A DNA stretch of 6,219 nt from an uncultured Spartobacteria bacterium (GTDB lineage: Bacteria > Verrucomicrobiota > Verrucomicrobiia > Chthoniobacterales > Terrimicrobiaceae). This document shows positions 1-5,772 of this stretch, one piece after another. The stretch's first letter is position 1; every line of letters begins with the position of its first letter. Made by a program: the position numbers and the translations under genes. The stretch is taken from the NCBI GenBank assembly GCA_903915315.1, contig CAIWSO010000411.1, positions 1 to 6,219 of the forward strand, given 5' to 3'. Under the pieces are notes generated by a model. The model did not search any database, was not told the origin of the DNA, and was given only the letters and a program-made list of their open reading frames with translations.

Positions 1-230
1 CTGGAAAAGGCCACACGAACGGATTCGGTATCCGAGACATCGACCTTGCTGAAGGCTCCCGTGCCGCCGGCCCCGCGAACAAGGTCGAGGGTTTCTTCAG
101 CGCCTTCAGGCGAAAGGTCGAAAATTCGAATGTCGAATCCTTGCGCGGCCATTGCAATGGAGGTGGCGCGCCCAATACCGGAGCCTCCTCCGGTGACGAC
201 GACAATAGGATTTTCAATAGGTTGGGTCAT
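1..230 (-). CDS. SDR-family dehydrogenase, N-terminal part; probable 2-keto-3-deoxy-L-fuconate dehydrogenase
   Basis: Only the first 76 residues are present; the gene continues past base 1. The protein opens a Rossmann fold: a beta strand (IVVV, residues 9-12) is followed by the cofactor glycine motif TGGGSGIG at 13-20, typical of classical short-chain dehydrogenases. Asp38 at the end of the second strand (IRIFD) usually favours NAD over NADP. KVDVSD at 62-67 matches the conserved Asp-Val that contacts the adenine ring. Its ATG overlaps the TGA of the upstream lactonase gene (ATGA, 230-227), which suggests translational coupling. The catalytic Ser-Tyr-Lys lies outside the window, so substrate cannot be read from sequence. 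In an operon that already has an L-fucose dehydrogenase-like SDR, the free role is oxidation of 2-keto-3-deoxy-L-fuconate to the 2,4-diketo acid. Family assignment is firm; the substrate is inferred from context only. Confidence 0.82.
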   Translation of the reverse strand, partial: MTQPIENPIVVVTGGGSGIGRATSIAMAAQGFDIRIFDLSPEGAEETLDLVRGAGGTGAFSKVDVSDTESVRVAFS

Positions 231-1072
231 AGGATGCGATAGATTTTTTTGGCATTGGTGGAGAGGATCAGGGTGCGTTCGTCGGCAGTCAGCCTTGAGA
301 GCAACTCATGGGAGATGTTCGACCATGCGAGGAGGCCATTCCCGAGATTCACGACCGGCCAGTCGCCACCCCAGACGAGGCGGGAGGGACCGAAGGCTTC
401 GAGCATGGTGTCGATGTAGGGTCGGAGGCCTTCGGCGTTGCGGAGCGGCTCGGGTGCGTAGGCGGTGATGCCGGAGATTTTGCCGTTCACATTCGGCTCG
501 GCGGCCAAGGCGCGGATGGATTTTTTCCAGGCGAGAAAACCCGCGCCGGCCGGGGCGTCGTTTGCGGAAATTTCAGGAACGCCGCAGTGATCGAGGATGA
601 ACGTGGTTTGCGGACAGGCGCGCACGAGATCGAGGGCGAGCGGGAGTTGGCGCTGAAGAACACAGAGATCGAAGGAGAGGCCGAGCGCTCCGAGGCGGCT
701 GACATTTTCGCGAAAGAGAGAGGATTGGGAGAGCTCGTCCGGTTGGGTGTGGAGCACGCGGCGGATGCCGGTCAGACGCGAATGGGCCATCGCCTCGAGA
801 TTCCGCTCGAAATCCGGCGACTCGGGCCGCGCCGCAGCCACGACGGCTTGGATCAGGCAACCAGGCTGCTCGGCGAGGGAGCAAAAATAGCGGGCCTCGT
901 CAGCGGATTCCTCGCAATCGACCTCCATGAAAACTCCGGCCTGAATCCCCGTGTCGGCGGACGCTTTTTGATAGTCCGAGAGGTCGAAGCGACCGGTGAG
1001 CGCGGGAAAACCTTTCGTCCACTCGTAAGTGAAGCGATCCGGCTCGAGGAGGTGGATATGCGTGTCGATCAT
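227..1072 (-). CDS. Amidohydrolase-family sugar lactonase, probable L-fuconolactonase
   Basis: This 281-residue protein belongs to the amidohydrolase-2 family (COG3618-like) of TIM-barrel hydrolases, which includes L-fuconolactonase and 2-pyrone-4,6-dicarboxylate hydrolase. Seen in the sequence: the strand-1 motif DTHIH (3-7, with His5 and His7), RRVLH (104-108), FDLCV around Asp135, DHCG (Asp161, His162), Lys198 in a KISG segment, and the closing WGGDWP (234-239, Asp237 the expected catalytic Asp), then NAKKIY near the C-terminus, as is usual. There is no signal peptide, so it should act in the cytoplasm. The expected reaction is hydrolysis of L-fucono-lactone to L-fuconate, feeding the dehydratase encoded 16 bp upstream. 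The start is the ATG placing DTHIH at the N-terminus, as in relatives; no Shine-Dalgarno motif precedes it. Related lactonases act on other sugars (for example L-rhamnonolactone), so specificity comes from the neighbours. Confidence 0.88.
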   Translation of the reverse strand: MIDTHIHLLEPDRFTYEWTKGFPALTGRFDLSDYQKASADTGIQAGVFMEVDCEESADEARYFCSLAEQPGCLIQAVVAAARPESPDFERNLEAMAHSRLTGIRRVLHTQPDELSQSSLFRENVSRLGALGLSFDLCVLQRQLPLALDLVRACPQTTFILDHCGVPEISANDAPAGAGFLAWKKSIRALAAEPNVNGKISGITAYAPEPLRNAEGLRPYIDTMLEAFGPSRLVWGGDWPVVNLGNGLLAWSNISHELLSRLTADERTLILSTNAKKIYRIL

Positions 1073-1088
1073 GAAGCGTGGTTGGACT

Positions 1089-2312
1089 TCAAGGTTTCAG
1101 CTCACATGAGGTTCCCGGCAGGCGTGGGGTTGTGTAGCGCGCGCCGACGATTTTCACAGGTTCGGTGAAGCGGTCCTGCAAATGCGGGATGTGCTCGAGG
1201 AAGATCGCTTCGTGGTCGAGGGCGATGTGATTGAACAACACGAGATGCTGGTGGATTTGCCCCATGTCTCCGACATGCGGGATGACGGGGACGCCGAATT
1301 TTTTTGCAAGGAGGCTGATGACCAAAAACTCACTCACGCCCGCGACACGGACGGCATCGACTTGGCAGATCGCCATGGCACCGGCCTGAAGGTAGTTTTT
1401 AAAGAGAATGCGATTCGGCACATGCTCCCCGGCGGCGACCTTCACGGGGGCGATGGCCTCGGCGATGGCGCGGTGGCCAAGCACATCATCGGGATGCGTG
1501 GGCTCCTCGAGCCAGAAAAGGTTCAAGTCGCGCGTGGCTTCCGAGAAGGTGATGGATTGAGCGATGGTCCATTGCTGGTTGGCATCGACCATCAGGCGCA
1601 CGGAGTCGCCCGCAGCCTGCCGCACGAGACGAGCGCGGCGCACATCCCTGGCGATGTCGGGCGAGCCGACCTTGAGTTTCATAGCAGTGAAGCCCTCCGC
1701 AGCGGATTTGGCGACATTCGCAGCCACTTGCTCGTCGCTGTAGTTGAACCAACCGATCGAGGTGTCGTAACCGGGGTAGCCCGCATCCAAAATGCCCTCG
1801 CGATCCTTGCGGGTGGCTCGGGGCGATTCGATCAAAGCACGAGCCTCGTCGAGAGAGAGGGCGTCGGTGACATAGGAAAAATCGAGCGTGGCGAGGATTT
1901 CGTCAGCGGAGAGGTCCAGCAGAAGTTTCCAAAGTGGCACGCCGCGTTTGCGCGCCCAGAGGTCCCAGCAGGCGTTCGTCACCGAGGCGAGCGCGAGATG
2001 GACCAGTCCCTTGTGAGGGCCGAGCCAGCGGAATTGCTGCTCGTCCGAAAGCTTGCGCTGGAATTCACCGAAGCCAGCCATGACCTCCTCGATGTCGCGG
2101 CCGACAAGTTGCTTGGCGTAAAATTCCGCAGCACGGCACACAAGATCGTTTCCCTCGCCAAGAGTGAAGGCGAGGCCGGTACCGACGAGTCCCGAGTCGT
2201 CGTGGAGAATCGTGGCGGCGTAGGAGTAAACGGGATCGCGGTGGATGGCGTCGCTGCCATGGCCGGAGCCAATGGGGAAGCGCGCGTCGCGGGTGGTGAT
2301 GTTTTTGATCAT
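1089..2312 (-). CDS. fucD: L-fuconate dehydratase (enolase superfamily, mandelate racemase subgroup)
   Basis: A 407-residue enolase-superfamily enzyme that dehydrates L-fuconate to 2-keto-3-deoxy-L-fuconate. The N-terminal capping domain occupies roughly residues 1-125 and the barrel follows. Visible active-site elements are KLK (Lys212, Lys214), VDANQQW with metal ligand Asp243 and Asn245, WLEEP with Glu269, AAGEH with Glu296, then the His-Asp dyad from Asp319 (QVDAVRVAG) and His346 (PHVGDMGQIHQH), and Glu373 in FLEHIP. The VGDMGQIHQH and FLEHIP segments, and the YDTSIGW loop near 182-188, look specifically like fuconate dehydratase (Xanthomonas FucD, human ENOSF1) rather than other acid-sugar dehydratases. 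It is slightly shorter than the roughly 430-440 residues I recall for the family, with all key residues kept. It starts 6 bp after the upstream SDR stop. This is the most diagnostic gene for assigning the operon to L-fucose. Confidence 0.92.
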   Translation of the reverse strand: MIKNITTRDARFPIGSGHGSDAIHRDPVYSYAATILHDDSGLVGTGLAFTLGEGNDLVCRAAEFYAKQLVGRDIEEVMAGFGEFQRKLSDEQQFRWLGPHKGLVHLALASVTNACWDLWARKRGVPLWKLLLDLSADEILATLDFSYVTDALSLDEARALIESPRATRKDREGILDAGYPGYDTSIGWFNYSDEQVAANVAKSAAEGFTAMKLKVGSPDIARDVRRARLVRQAAGDSVRLMVDANQQWTIAQSITFSEATRDLNLFWLEEPTHPDDVLGHRAIAEAIAPVKVAAGEHVPNRILFKNYLQAGAMAICQVDAVRVAGVSEFLVISLLAKKFGVPVIPHVGDMGQIHQHLVLFNHIALDHEAIFLEHIPHLQDRFTEPVKIVGARYTTPRLPGTSCELKP

Positions 2313-2318
2313 AGATTT

Positions 2319-3086
2319 TTAGCGGCGATAGCCGAGTTCTGCTCCCCCAGTGACATGCATGAGGTGGCCGGTGACGAAACGGGCTTTATCGGAAAGGAGA
2401 TAGACAGAGGCCTCGGCGATGACATCGCCCTCGGGGCAAAATCCAAGAGGGTGGATGTCATCAAGGTAGCGGGAGATGCCGGCGGGGTCGGGCTGTTCGG
2501 AAGCCCACTGGCGCAGCATCGGAGTCCAGACCCCGGCGGGGCAAACGGCGTTCACCCGGATGCCGTGGGCGGCGTAGTCAAGGGCCATGGATTTCGTGAG
2601 GGCGTTCATCGCGCCTTTGGTGGCCGAGTAGCCAGCGTGGATCTCTTGGCCGATCTCTCCGACCAGGCTACTGGTGTTCAGGATGCAGCCGCGAGAGGCT
2701 TTGAGCGCCTCGAAGCCGTGCTTCGAGGTCCAGTAAACGCCCTTCACATTGATGGCAAAAAGGCGATCCCACTCGGCCTCGGTGGTTTCATGCAGAGTAG
2801 CGGAGGGCGAGGCGATCCCCGCGTTGTTGTGGATCGCGTCGAGACGGCCGAACTTGGCGAGAATTTCGTCGATCGTGGCGCGAACCTGCGCGCCATTGGA
2901 AACATCGCAAGCAAGGCCGATGTGGCTATCGCCGAGCGAGCGGGCGGCTTCTTGGGCCTCTTTCAAATCCGGACAACACAGGGCCACCCGCGCGCCCTCA
3001 CGGGCATAGGCCTTGGCGCACTCAAGGCCAATTCCAGCCGAGCCCCCGGTGAGGAAGATGGTTTTGTCGTTGAGGAGTCCAGACAT
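2319..3086 (-). CDS. SDR-family oxidoreductase, probable L-fucose dehydrogenase
   Basis: A full-length classical short-chain dehydrogenase of 255 residues. Cofactor motif TGGSAGIG is at 13-20, NNAG at 87-90, the structural Asn at 113, and the catalytic set is Ser140, Tyr153 and Lys157 (YSATK). The second strand ends in CCPD rather than an immediate acidic residue, so cofactor preference is unclear. The SSLVGEIGQ segment (139-147), the GVWTP loop (185-189) and the C-terminal TGGAELGY (246-253) closely resemble human HSD17B14, which has been described as an L-fucose dehydrogenase; this comparison is from memory. The expected reaction is oxidation of L-fucose at C1 to L-fuconolactone. It is the first gene after a 181-bp spacer and sits 6 bp before fucD, so the two are almost surely co-transcribed. 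No Shine-Dalgarno motif is seen before the ATG. Alternatively, the two SDRs of the operon could have swapped roles. Confidence 0.88.
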   Translation of the reverse strand: MSGLLNDKTIFLTGGSAGIGLECAKAYAREGARVALCCPDLKEAQEAARSLGDSHIGLACDVSNGAQVRATIDEILAKFGRLDAIHNNAGIASPSATLHETTEAEWDRLFAINVKGVYWTSKHGFEALKASRGCILNTSSLVGEIGQEIHAGYSATKGAMNALTKSMALDYAAHGIRVNAVCPAGVWTPMLRQWASEQPDPAGISRYLDDIHPLGFCPEGDVIAEASVYLLSDKARFVTGHLMHVTGGAELGYRR

Positions 3087-3155
3087 GGTTCAGGGATGAC
3101 TTCGATGCGAAGACGGATTTTTAGGTAGGAGGAAAAATTTCACAGGAGCAGTTTT

Positions 3156-3169
3156 TGAAAGCGCTGGCA
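3156..3169. promoter_or_regulatory. LacI/GalR-type operator-like imperfect palindrome
   Basis: The plus strand reads TGAAAGCGCTGGCA. This matches the common LacI-family palindrome TGAAAGCGCTTTCA at 12 of 14 positions, with the central GC dyad intact. It lies about 70 bp upstream of the dehydrogenase start, a sensible operator location. No LacI-family gene is in the window, and a 14-bp near match can arise by chance. Confidence 0.3.
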
Positions 3170-3211
3170 CGGACATAAGAATCCCTCAAGATTTGGTGCA
3201 ATTTATTAACA

Positions 3212-3238
3212 CTCCGTGCTCTCTGTGTCCTCTGTGGT
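3212..3238. repeat. Three tandem copies of a 9-bp unit, consensus CTCYGTGNY
   Basis: Three back-to-back 9-bp units begin at 3212, 3221 and 3230. All share CTC, then C or T, then GTG, and differ mainly in the last two bases. The block lies between the mutarotase stop and the dehydrogenase start, outside any gene. The complementary reading, rich in CACAGAG, resembles an interspersed intergenic sequence I recall from several environmental bacterial genomes; that is recollection, not a search result. Confidence 0.6.
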
Positions 3239-3267
3239 TAATTCATCTGAATGCGGGTTTAAAGCGA

Positions 3268-3732
3268 TCAGTCGAGATGCATGACCTGCTCCATGCCCAG
3301 CCATTGGCTTCCCTTAGGGGTTCCAGGGAGACGAATCTGGCAGGCATCGGTGAGCGGCCACCATTTGTTTTTGGTCGTGGGATCGTTCGCGATGGACGCG
3401 AAATCCGCCTCGGGGTTTGTCCCAGTGTATTCAAAATGGCTGACGAGAAGTCGCTTCCCTGCGATCTCGGTGACATAGATGTTGAAGTTGCGAATATTTG
3501 CTTTTGCGATGGCGGCGCGGACCTCGGGCCAAACATTGGCATGGAGTTCACGGTATTCCTTCTCCTTCTCGGGGCGGAGTTCGATGATGGAGCCGTAGTA
3601 TTTCACCTTCGCCTTGGCAGCGGCTTCGGGTGTCGGGTTGCTGATGCCGTGGATGGGGTCGACTTTTTTCATGGTTTGGCAGGCGCTGAGGGCAAGGCTG
3701 ATTGCGATGAGGGGTAGTGTGGTTTTTTTCAT
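3268..3732 (-). CDS. L-rhamnose/L-fucose mutarotase family lipoprotein (DUF718)
   Basis: A 154-residue protein with a lipoprotein signal followed by a mutarotase domain. The N-terminus has two lysines, a hydrophobic stretch (residues 5-16) and the lipobox LSAC with Cys18; Gln19 at +2 suggests outer-membrane sorting. The domain runs from about 43 to 153 and aligns by eye with the 104-residue E. coli RhaM: EYRELHANVWPE (59-70) matches its Tyr/His segment (Tyr60, His64, then WPE), and WW at 124-125 matches its Trp pair. Phe83 stands where I recall a Tyr in RhaM. The family interconverts sugar anomers, and members occur in both rhamnose and fucose loci, so the fucose assignment rests on fucD. The gene begins 13 bp after the symporter stop. 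I chose the ATG at 3732 because it yields the complete signal peptide; the longer upstream frame only overlaps the symporter gene. An extracytoplasmic mutarotase would equilibrate anomers before uptake. Confidence 0.87.
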   Translation of the reverse strand: MKKTTLPLIAISLALSACQTMKKVDPIHGISNPTPEAAAKAKVKYYGSIIELRPEKEKEYRELHANVWPEVRAAIAKANIRNFNIYVTEIAGKRLLVSHFEYTGTNPEADFASIANDPTTKNKWWPLTDACQIRLPGTPKGSQWLGMEQVMHLD

Positions 3733-3745
3733 ATGGTGAAAGAGG

Positions 3746-5659
3746 TTAACGAAACACGAGATAAAGTCCGAACACGGAGAGGACGACGATCGAGGCGAGG
3801 ACCTTGTAGTTGCCAAGGCCAGGCCATCCTGGGTGCTTGAGCGCATCGAGCGGCTTGGGCCAGAAAAGCTGCTGGGCATCCTCGCCCGCTTGCTTGGGGA
3901 AGATCACCATGAGAGCCAATTGCATGGCGACACACGCGACGAACATATAAAAAGCCATCATCATAAATGGAGTTTTAGCTACGAAGGAAGGCACCCAAGC
4001 GAAGGTGTCAGGTTGCCAGGTGTTCAGGGTTTTGAGGGTGAACAGGACAGCTCCAATCACCGATCCCAGCCACATCGTCCATTTCGCGCTGGCGGCCGAG
4101 GCGGCGGGCAGAAAGATACCGAGTACGAAAACACAGGTGATCGGTGGGGCCATGTGGGCGATGATGTCGTTCAGGCCATTGAAAATGCTCTCGTAGCGGT
4201 CCAGGAGCGGGACAAGGGCGATCCCGAGCCCAATCGAGCTGACTGTGGCAATGCGACCCACGACGACGAGTTTTTTGTCCGAGGTCTGCGGGCGGAAGCG
4301 TTTGACCACATCGTAGCTCACCATGGTGGCGATGGAATTCGAGGCACTGGAGAGGTTGCCCATGAGCGCAGCCATGAGCGCGGCGGCGATGATGCCCAGC
4401 ACACCGACAGGAAGGAGTTTCCGGATCATCACGGCATAGACTTCCTTGGATTGCAGCACCGTGACCCCCTCCGGCTTGAGAATCGCACCCGAGGCGTCTT
4501 TTTGGACCGTCACTCCGGGCCCGAGCACGAGTTCGGCGTTGCCAGCGGGGAGTGCGAGTTTGGAGAGGTCGAGCGACTCATCGGTTTTCAGGGTGACTGG
4601 TGGAATCGAATCAACTTTAAGGTTGTCTCCGGTGATCGCCACCGTGCGGAGCGTGTCTCCATTGGCGTCGGTTACCAAGTGGGTGACCCGGGCCTGATAA
4701 ACGCCATCAATGTGGCCCTGTTTGATGCTAGTGTAGAGCATGATGCCGGGAACGATGAAAATGAACACGGGCAGGATTTTCAAAAGCCCGCAAAAAATCG
4801 CCCCCACGCGGGCGTCGTTTTCGCTCTCCGCGCCCAGCACGCGCTGTACGATTGTTTGATCCGCGCACCAATACCAGATGCCAAGCACCGGGTAGCCGAG
4901 GAAAATTGCATACCAAGGCATTCCGCTGGCGTCGCCATGTGGGCGAAGCATGCTCATCATTTGCGAGTCCGTACATCCGGGAGCAAGACCTGCTGCAGGT
5001 TCCAGCGCGGCCACCATGCCGACCCACCCTCCGGTTTTCATCCAGGCGAACGCAGTCAAAATGAAAGCTCCCACGAGAAGAACGATGGTCTGGATGGTTT
5101 CCGTGATCGCCACGGCCGCAAGACCGCCCGTCACGGTGTAGATACCAGTAAGGAGGCACATCAGAAAAATACACTCCCATTTTCCAATGCCGAAAATGTC
5201 GTGAAGGATCAGCCAACCCGCCGCCAGCGGAAACGCGATGTGGAAAATAATCGCCGCCAAGATCGAAATGACCGCCAGCCAATCACGGCACTCGCGGCAA
5301 TACCGGCGCTCCAGAAAATCCGGCAGCGTGGCGACTTTCGATTTCAGATAAAACGGGGCGAAGAAAAACCCGAGCAGGATGAGCGTGAAAGCAGCCATCC
5401 ACTCGAAATTCCCATTCAGCAGACCCGAGTCGTATCCCGATTGCGCGAGGCTGATCAGATGGACGCAGGAAATGTTTGTCGCAAAGAGTGCGAGGCCGAT
5501 CACCGGCCAACGGAGAGTGTGCGCGGCCATGAAATAATCGCCTGCAACCGACTCGCCGTGCTGCGCGCCCTGCCGCCGCGCATTCCAACCGGCCCAGCAG
5601 CCGAGGCCAACAACGGCAATGAGGTAGGTTGCGATAATAGTCCAGTCGATCGTTGTCAT
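3746..5659 (-). CDS. SSS-family sodium/sugar symporter, probable L-fucose importer
   Basis: A 637-residue inner-membrane protein of the solute:sodium symporter (SGLT-like) family with a long series of hydrophobic helices from about residue 7 to 636. Family marks include FEWMAAFTLILLG (86-98), whose Glu87 aligns with a sugar-contact Glu of Vibrio vSGLT, WYWCADQTIVQR (262-273), GLLKILP with Lys294, and the LPVGVLGIIAAALMA plus SSASNS stretch (416-442) that forms the second sodium site. Between the helix ending near 310 and the helix starting near 405 lies a long polar, strand-rich insertion (about 313-405), where vSGLT has a short loop. The ATG at 5659 was chosen because it places MTTIDW just before the first helix; an upstream TTG at 5710 would add 17 polar residues. 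No Shine-Dalgarno motif precedes the ATG. As the first gene of the operon next to a divergent regulator, it likely brings in the sugar; L-fucose is inferred from the enzymes. Confidence 0.92.
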   Translation of the reverse strand: MTTIDWTIIATYLIAVVGLGCWAGWNARRQGAQHGESVAGDYFMAAHTLRWPVIGLALFATNISCVHLISLAQSGYDSGLLNGNFEWMAAFTLILLGFFFAPFYLKSKVATLPDFLERRYCRECRDWLAVISILAAIIFHIAFPLAAGWLILHDIFGIGKWECIFLMCLLTGIYTVTGGLAAVAITETIQTIVLLVGAFILTAFAWMKTGGWVGMVAALEPAAGLAPGCTDSQMMSMLRPHGDASGMPWYAIFLGYPVLGIWYWCADQTIVQRVLGAESENDARVGAIFCGLLKILPVFIFIVPGIMLYTSIKQGHIDGVYQARVTHLVTDANGDTLRTVAITGDNLKVDSIPPVTLKTDESLDLSKLALPAGNAELVLGPGVTVQKDASGAILKPEGVTVLQSKEVYAVMIRKLLPVGVLGIIAAALMAALMGNLSSASNSIATMVSYDVVKRFRPQTSDKKLVVVGRIATVSSIGLGIALVPLLDRYESIFNGLNDIIAHMAPPITCVFVLGIFLPAASAASAKWTMWLGSVIGAVLFTLKTLNTWQPDTFAWVPSFVAKTPFMMMAFYMFVACVAMQLALMVIFPKQAGEDAQQLFWPKPLDALKHPGWPGLGNYKVLASIVVLSVFGLYLVFR

Positions 5660-5772
5660 GGGAGGGTTTGTTTGGTTGGAAGACTGTTCGAGGTGATAAT
5701 TGACTAACAATCCTATCGAAAAGGGCGACCCGCTTCTTGCGGTATCATTCAGTGAATGATATTGAACAAAAT
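5660..5772. promoter_or_regulatory. Divergent promoter region between symporter operon and AraC regulator
   Basis: These 113 bp separate two divergently transcribed genes, so promoters for both must lie here or in the adjacent coding edges. On the minus strand a TTGTTC and a TGATAC hexamer are spaced 16 bp apart and overlap the palindrome at 5743-5761; this is a weak candidate for the symporter promoter. No clear plus-strand promoter is visible. Confidence 0.5.
5743..5761. promoter_or_regulatory. 19-bp perfect palindrome, candidate operator
   Basis: TATCATTCA, one central G, then TGAATGATA: two 9-bp arms that are exact inverted repeats. The site lies in the divergent region, 12 bp before the regulator ATG and about 84 bp before the symporter ATG, so a bound protein could affect both genes. 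A stem with a single-base loop cannot fold well as RNA, so a dimeric DNA-binding protein is the better reading. AraC proteins more often bind direct repeats, so the binder need not be the adjacent regulator. Confidence 0.6.

Larger units (their letters stand above)
3087..3267 (-). promoter_or_regulatory. Intergenic spacer upstream of the dehydrogenase genes, possible internal promoter
   Basis: This 181-bp gap separates the transport and catabolic halves of the operon and is much longer than the other gaps (-4 to 16 bp). It holds a 9-bp tandem repeat (3212-3238), a LacI-operator-like palindrome (3156-3169) and an A/T-rich patch (3201-3210). A small 5-bp-stem hairpin (3100-3112) lies just ahead of the dehydrogenase ATG. 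I find no convincing -35/-10 pair and no rho-independent terminator with a U-tract, so read-through from the symporter is possible. A separate promoter is inferred only from the length and content of the gap. Confidence 0.35.

Noticed and set aside
308..1168. Plus-strand open frame of 286 codons opposite the lactonase
   Set aside because: Low-complexity Gly/Glu/Arg-rich product without domains; the minus strand encodes the complete amidohydrolase.
3100..3112. Small hairpin (5-bp stem, 3-base loop) just upstream of the dehydrogenase ATG
   Set aside because: The stem is short and has no U-tract on the transcribed minus strand, so it is neither a convincing terminator nor a clear regulatory structure.
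1182..3128. Very long plus-strand open frame (648 codons) opposite the dehydratase and dehydrogenase genes
   Set aside because: Its translation has no recognisable domain and is rich in Gly, Asp, Glu and Arg, as expected for the antisense of high-GC genes. The minus-strand frames carry full catalytic motifs.
3155..3178. Seven-codon TTG-started peptide preceded by AGGAG at 3144-3148
   Set aside because: Too short to support, uses a TTG start, and no neighbouring gene would depend on it; other genes here do not use Shine-Dalgarno motifs.
5700..5705. TTGACT as a plus-strand -35 box for the regulator
   Set aside because: No acceptable -10 hexamer is found 16-18 bases downstream.
3833..5707. Long plus-strand open frame (624 codons) opposite the symporter
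   Set aside because: The translation is full of charged and His residues with no domain, and mirrors the membrane protein on the other strand; it is an antisense shadow.
5660..5710. TTG at 5710 as the symporter start, giving 17 more residues
   Set aside because: The added segment is polar, unlike the usual N-terminus of the family; the ATG at 5659 places the first helix normally, and the AGGA before the TTG has no spacing.
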